A stretch of 64,000 nt of DNA, taken from assembly GCA_003991915.1 (NCBI GenBank), contig RQTK01001099.1, positions 1 through 64,000 of the forward strand. Direction: 5' to 3'. The notes under the pieces are model-generated. The model was given only the letters and a program-made list of their open reading frames with translations. It was not told the DNA's origin and did not search any database. This stretch comes from Elysia chlorotica (taxonomy: Eukaryota; Mollusca; Gastropoda; Plakobranchidae). Positions 62,691 through 64,000 of this stretch are shown one piece after another. A program made the translations under genes and the position numbers. The number at the start of each line of letters is the position of its first letter. Position 1 is the first letter of the stretch.

Positions 62691-64000
62691 TATTACGACT
62701 AACATTTTGTTCTATTATTTTTTTTTTATAATGGTAAAACATTGGCTTTTATTCCTCACATTTTTTCATGTGAAGATACAATCTGCACTGGTGTCAAATA
62801 ACTTATGCTTGTGAGCTTCTTTATGGTTACCAAAGAATATGCCTAAGTGCTCGTTTAACTTCCAAATTTTTCTTCAACACTGACGTGAGGCTGAAGATTT
62901 GCATGCTCTCTGTATCTTGTAATTTCAGCTACGTGCTCTGGATGGGGGACATGAATTTCCGCCTGGATAATGTGTCTCGGGAGGACGCCATAGAACAGAT
63001 TGAGGCCAAACAGTTCCATAATTTGCTAGAGCACGACCAGGTAACCTCACACACACACACACACACAAAAGAGATTCAGGTGCTTTTTCGATCATGGTTA
63101 TATAATTAAACATCTTTTTTTTTTTATAAACCCTGGGTCTGCAGGGCACATACGGGTATAGCGCTCTCTCCTGAGCACTACTTGGCACTCACATAAAGGG
63201 GGGCTCTCCGATCCCAGCTTAGCGGGATGCCCGCTGTTAATGGGTGACTTCAGGACGACTTTGAGATGTCATCTTGTCACAGTTACCACTCACTCACTCA
63301 CTCATGCCCGTTATGCCTCCTGGCATTTAGGGCAGCGACGCAGGATCTCCACTCCTATTCACTTAGGGCTCAATACTTCCACACTAAGAATATCAACCAA
63401 TGAAATGATGCGACTATTCCGGTCTTGTCTGCTCCATCAGTCTCATGAGCAGGCTTTGAAGTATGGTGAAGCAAACAGGTGGACCACGAAGTGTGAAGTC
63501 TGGTTTCTTGGTATGTTTGCTTATTACGAGATTACTGTTCGATTATACTGAGCAGTGGAGGGTATCTGTGGGTATTGATACTGCTACATTGTTTGAACGA
63601 TGAGTCTTTGAGCTATTTGATGATTTGAGAACACCGACCTTTGTCTATATCGGTTGAGATGAAGTGCTTAGGGAGAAGGAGAGAACTAACAAAATAGGTT
63701 GTACCTCTGCTCAGTTTTGGGTGAAGGAGAGATGGTAACAAGTGGCAGTTTGTGATCATGCATCAGACAAGAGAGTGAAAAATGACATCTACTCTCTCAA
63801 AGATTTGACCAATCAGCAGTAAGGGTTATGACAGCTTTTCTATCTGATATGACCACTAAGCGCAAGGTCGGATGTATGACATCTACACTCTCTGATTTGA
63901 CCAATCAGCAGTAAGGGGTATGGCAGCTCCTCTGTCTGGTATGACCAATAAGCGCAAGGTCGGGTGTATGACATCTACTCTTTCTGTCTCTGAAATGACC
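51392..64000 (+). CDS. INPP5J/INPP5K-like inositol polyphosphate 5-phosphatase (3' end beyond window)
   Basis: Exons 51392-51450, 51914-52006, 52859-52963, 53330-53402, 54327-54443, 55955-56062, 61756-61823, 62929-63040 join in phase to 245 aa; the last donor (63041) splices to sequence outside the window. Motifs in order: IHVVTWNVNGKAPPDD, IGLQEV (Mg-binding Glu), TRTGFGGYWGNKG, NCHLAAH, ILDHD, and WMGDMNFR (the GDxNxR catalytic motif). The C-terminal PxWxDRxL motif is not yet reached. The family removes the 5-phosphate of PI(4,5)P2, PI(3,4,5)P3 and soluble inositol phosphates at membranes. PPDD after WNV and LQG before the substrate loop favour the INPP5J/K branch over OCRL or synaptojanin. 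Exon 2 (93 nt, symmetric phase) may be a cassette. Intron 56063-61755 is full of transposons. The N-terminal start is tentative. Confidence 0.9.
54487..54655 (+). mobile_element. SINE body fragment in INPP5J/K-like intron
   Basis: 'actggttgagtcagggtatt', 'tgtggcagcatgtacaattt' and 'actatatagtgctgacacta' in family order, starting 43 bp after the exon 54327-54443 donor. Confidence 0.7.
56119..56171. repeat. (CT)n microsatellite
   Basis: About twenty-six CT units, 56 bp after the donor of exon 55955-56062. Confidence 0.9.
56932..56955. repeat. (CT)n microsatellite
   Basis: About eleven CT units inside the 56488-57890 element. Confidence 0.85.
57149..57192. repeat. (CT)n microsatellite
   Basis: About twenty-one CT units inside the 56488-57890 element. 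Confidence 0.9.
57925..58085 (+). mobile_element. SINE body fragment
   Basis: 'acagaaatcatggtatccct', 'agctcataaaattttcagac' and 'catgtccataataaagcctg' follow the family order. It lies between the TIR element and the LINE. Confidence 0.6.
58444..61420 (+). mobile_element. L1-like LINE remnant: ORF1, deleted ORF2, poly(A) tail
   Basis: A GC-richer leader (from about 58444) is followed by a coiled-coil-coding stretch with frameshifts (58741-59035) and then a frame of about 220 codons to 59652. That frame contains KIDVAHRVGRY, RAIIVRFTRHASAQQILLKR and GITIAEDLT, typical of the L1 ORF1 RNA-binding region. Directly after comes NNKSPGTDGYTAEFYKFFWK and LITCIPK, the start of an L1-type reverse transcriptase. 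The endonuclease and early ORF2 are therefore missing. The RT runs into the gap at 59810. The 3' end is an A-run at 61402-61420. An A-run plus ggaaca flanks both sides (58431-58443 and 61421-61426), consistent with a target-site duplication. Inserted in sense orientation in the INPP5J/K-like intron. Confidence 0.75.
59810..60451. other. Assembly gap inside the L1-like element
   Basis: 642 consecutive N immediately after the RT motif LITCIPK, probably unresolved because of multicopy LINE sequence. Confidence 0.95.
61855..61892. repeat. (GT)n-(AT)n microsatellite
   Basis: GT run followed by AT run just after the donor of exon 61756-61823. Confidence 0.85.
62508..62690. repeat. Duplicated (TTA)n array
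   Basis: Two TTA arrays of about 23 and 21 units, each introduced by 'caattattattat' and '[t/c]gtcattatta', separated by ctctgcgctcacaagt. The shared lead-in shows the whole array was duplicated. Confidence 0.9.
63048..63068. repeat. (CA)n microsatellite
   Basis: About ten CA units starting 7 bp after the donor of exon 62929-63040. Confidence 0.9.
63069..63781. other. INPP5J/K-like intron, no exon recognised
   Basis: No further 5-phosphatase exon was found before the window end. The open frame 63240-63551 has no recognisable similarity and no suitable phase or splice context. Confidence 0.5.
63782..64000. repeat. 93-bp minisatellite running off the window
   Basis: 'atgacatctac' begins units at about 63782, 63876 and 63968. 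Units share 'ttgaccaatcagcagtaagg' and 'aagcgcaaggtcgg'. At least 2.3 copies are visible; the array continues past the edge. Confidence 0.85.

Noticed and set aside
62419-62814. 131-codon frame rich in Tyr and overlapping poly-Ile and poly-Leu frames
   Set aside because: Generated by the TTA arrays.

Overview
This is a eukaryotic window: AT-rich, with intron-split genes, GT/AG splice sites, many microsatellites, tRNA-derived SINEs, non-LTR retrotransposon remains and MITEs. Gene similarity and repeat style suggest a lophotrochozoan animal, most likely a gastropod mollusc. That placement is inference from recall; no marker here proves it. Gene models below were built by hand from splice sites, reading phase and recalled family sequences.

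Five protein-coding genes can be supported. (1) RNF185-like ER membrane RING E3 ligase, + strand, 5 exons, 7642-12017, complete at 183 aa. (2) PPIL2-like nuclear U-box/cyclophilin, - strand, 17315-48375, with 18 coding exons located. The exon(s) for about residues 12-40 could not be found. (3) and (4) Two paralogous + strand genes (22045-25388, 390 aa; 28876-31193, 328 aa) nested antisense inside one 14.1-kb PPIL2 intron. Each pairs a FAR1/ZSWIM3-like (WRKY-GCM1 superfamily) zinc-binding domain with a C-terminal Leu/Glu/Lys-rich coiled coil. (5) An INPP5J/INPP5K-like inositol polyphosphate 5-phosphatase, + strand, 51392 to beyond the window end, with 8 exons located.

Layout: 1-7641 is repeat-rich intergenic DNA (minisatellite with a TTAA-flanked MITE, a 0.5-kb duplicated block, a long GATA/GA array, a near-complete SINE). 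RNF185 and PPIL2 are convergent (tail to tail, about 5 kb apart). PPIL2 and INPP5J/K are divergent (head to head, about 3 kb apart), with retrotransposon remains between and around them. The large INPP5J/K intron 56063-61755 is a transposon trap: a 1.4-kb TIR element, a SINE, and an L1-like LINE with ORF1 and an RT fragment interrupted by an assembly gap. A 93-bp minisatellite runs off the right end.

For a second look: the nested FAR1/ZSWIM3-like gene pair and its recent internal exon duplication, in which all four coding differences are synonymous; apparent conservation of RNF185-INPP5J linkage with human chromosome 22; the clean MITE insertion with its own empty-site reference; and clusters of an AGATCTAG-type palindrome near gene 5' ends.
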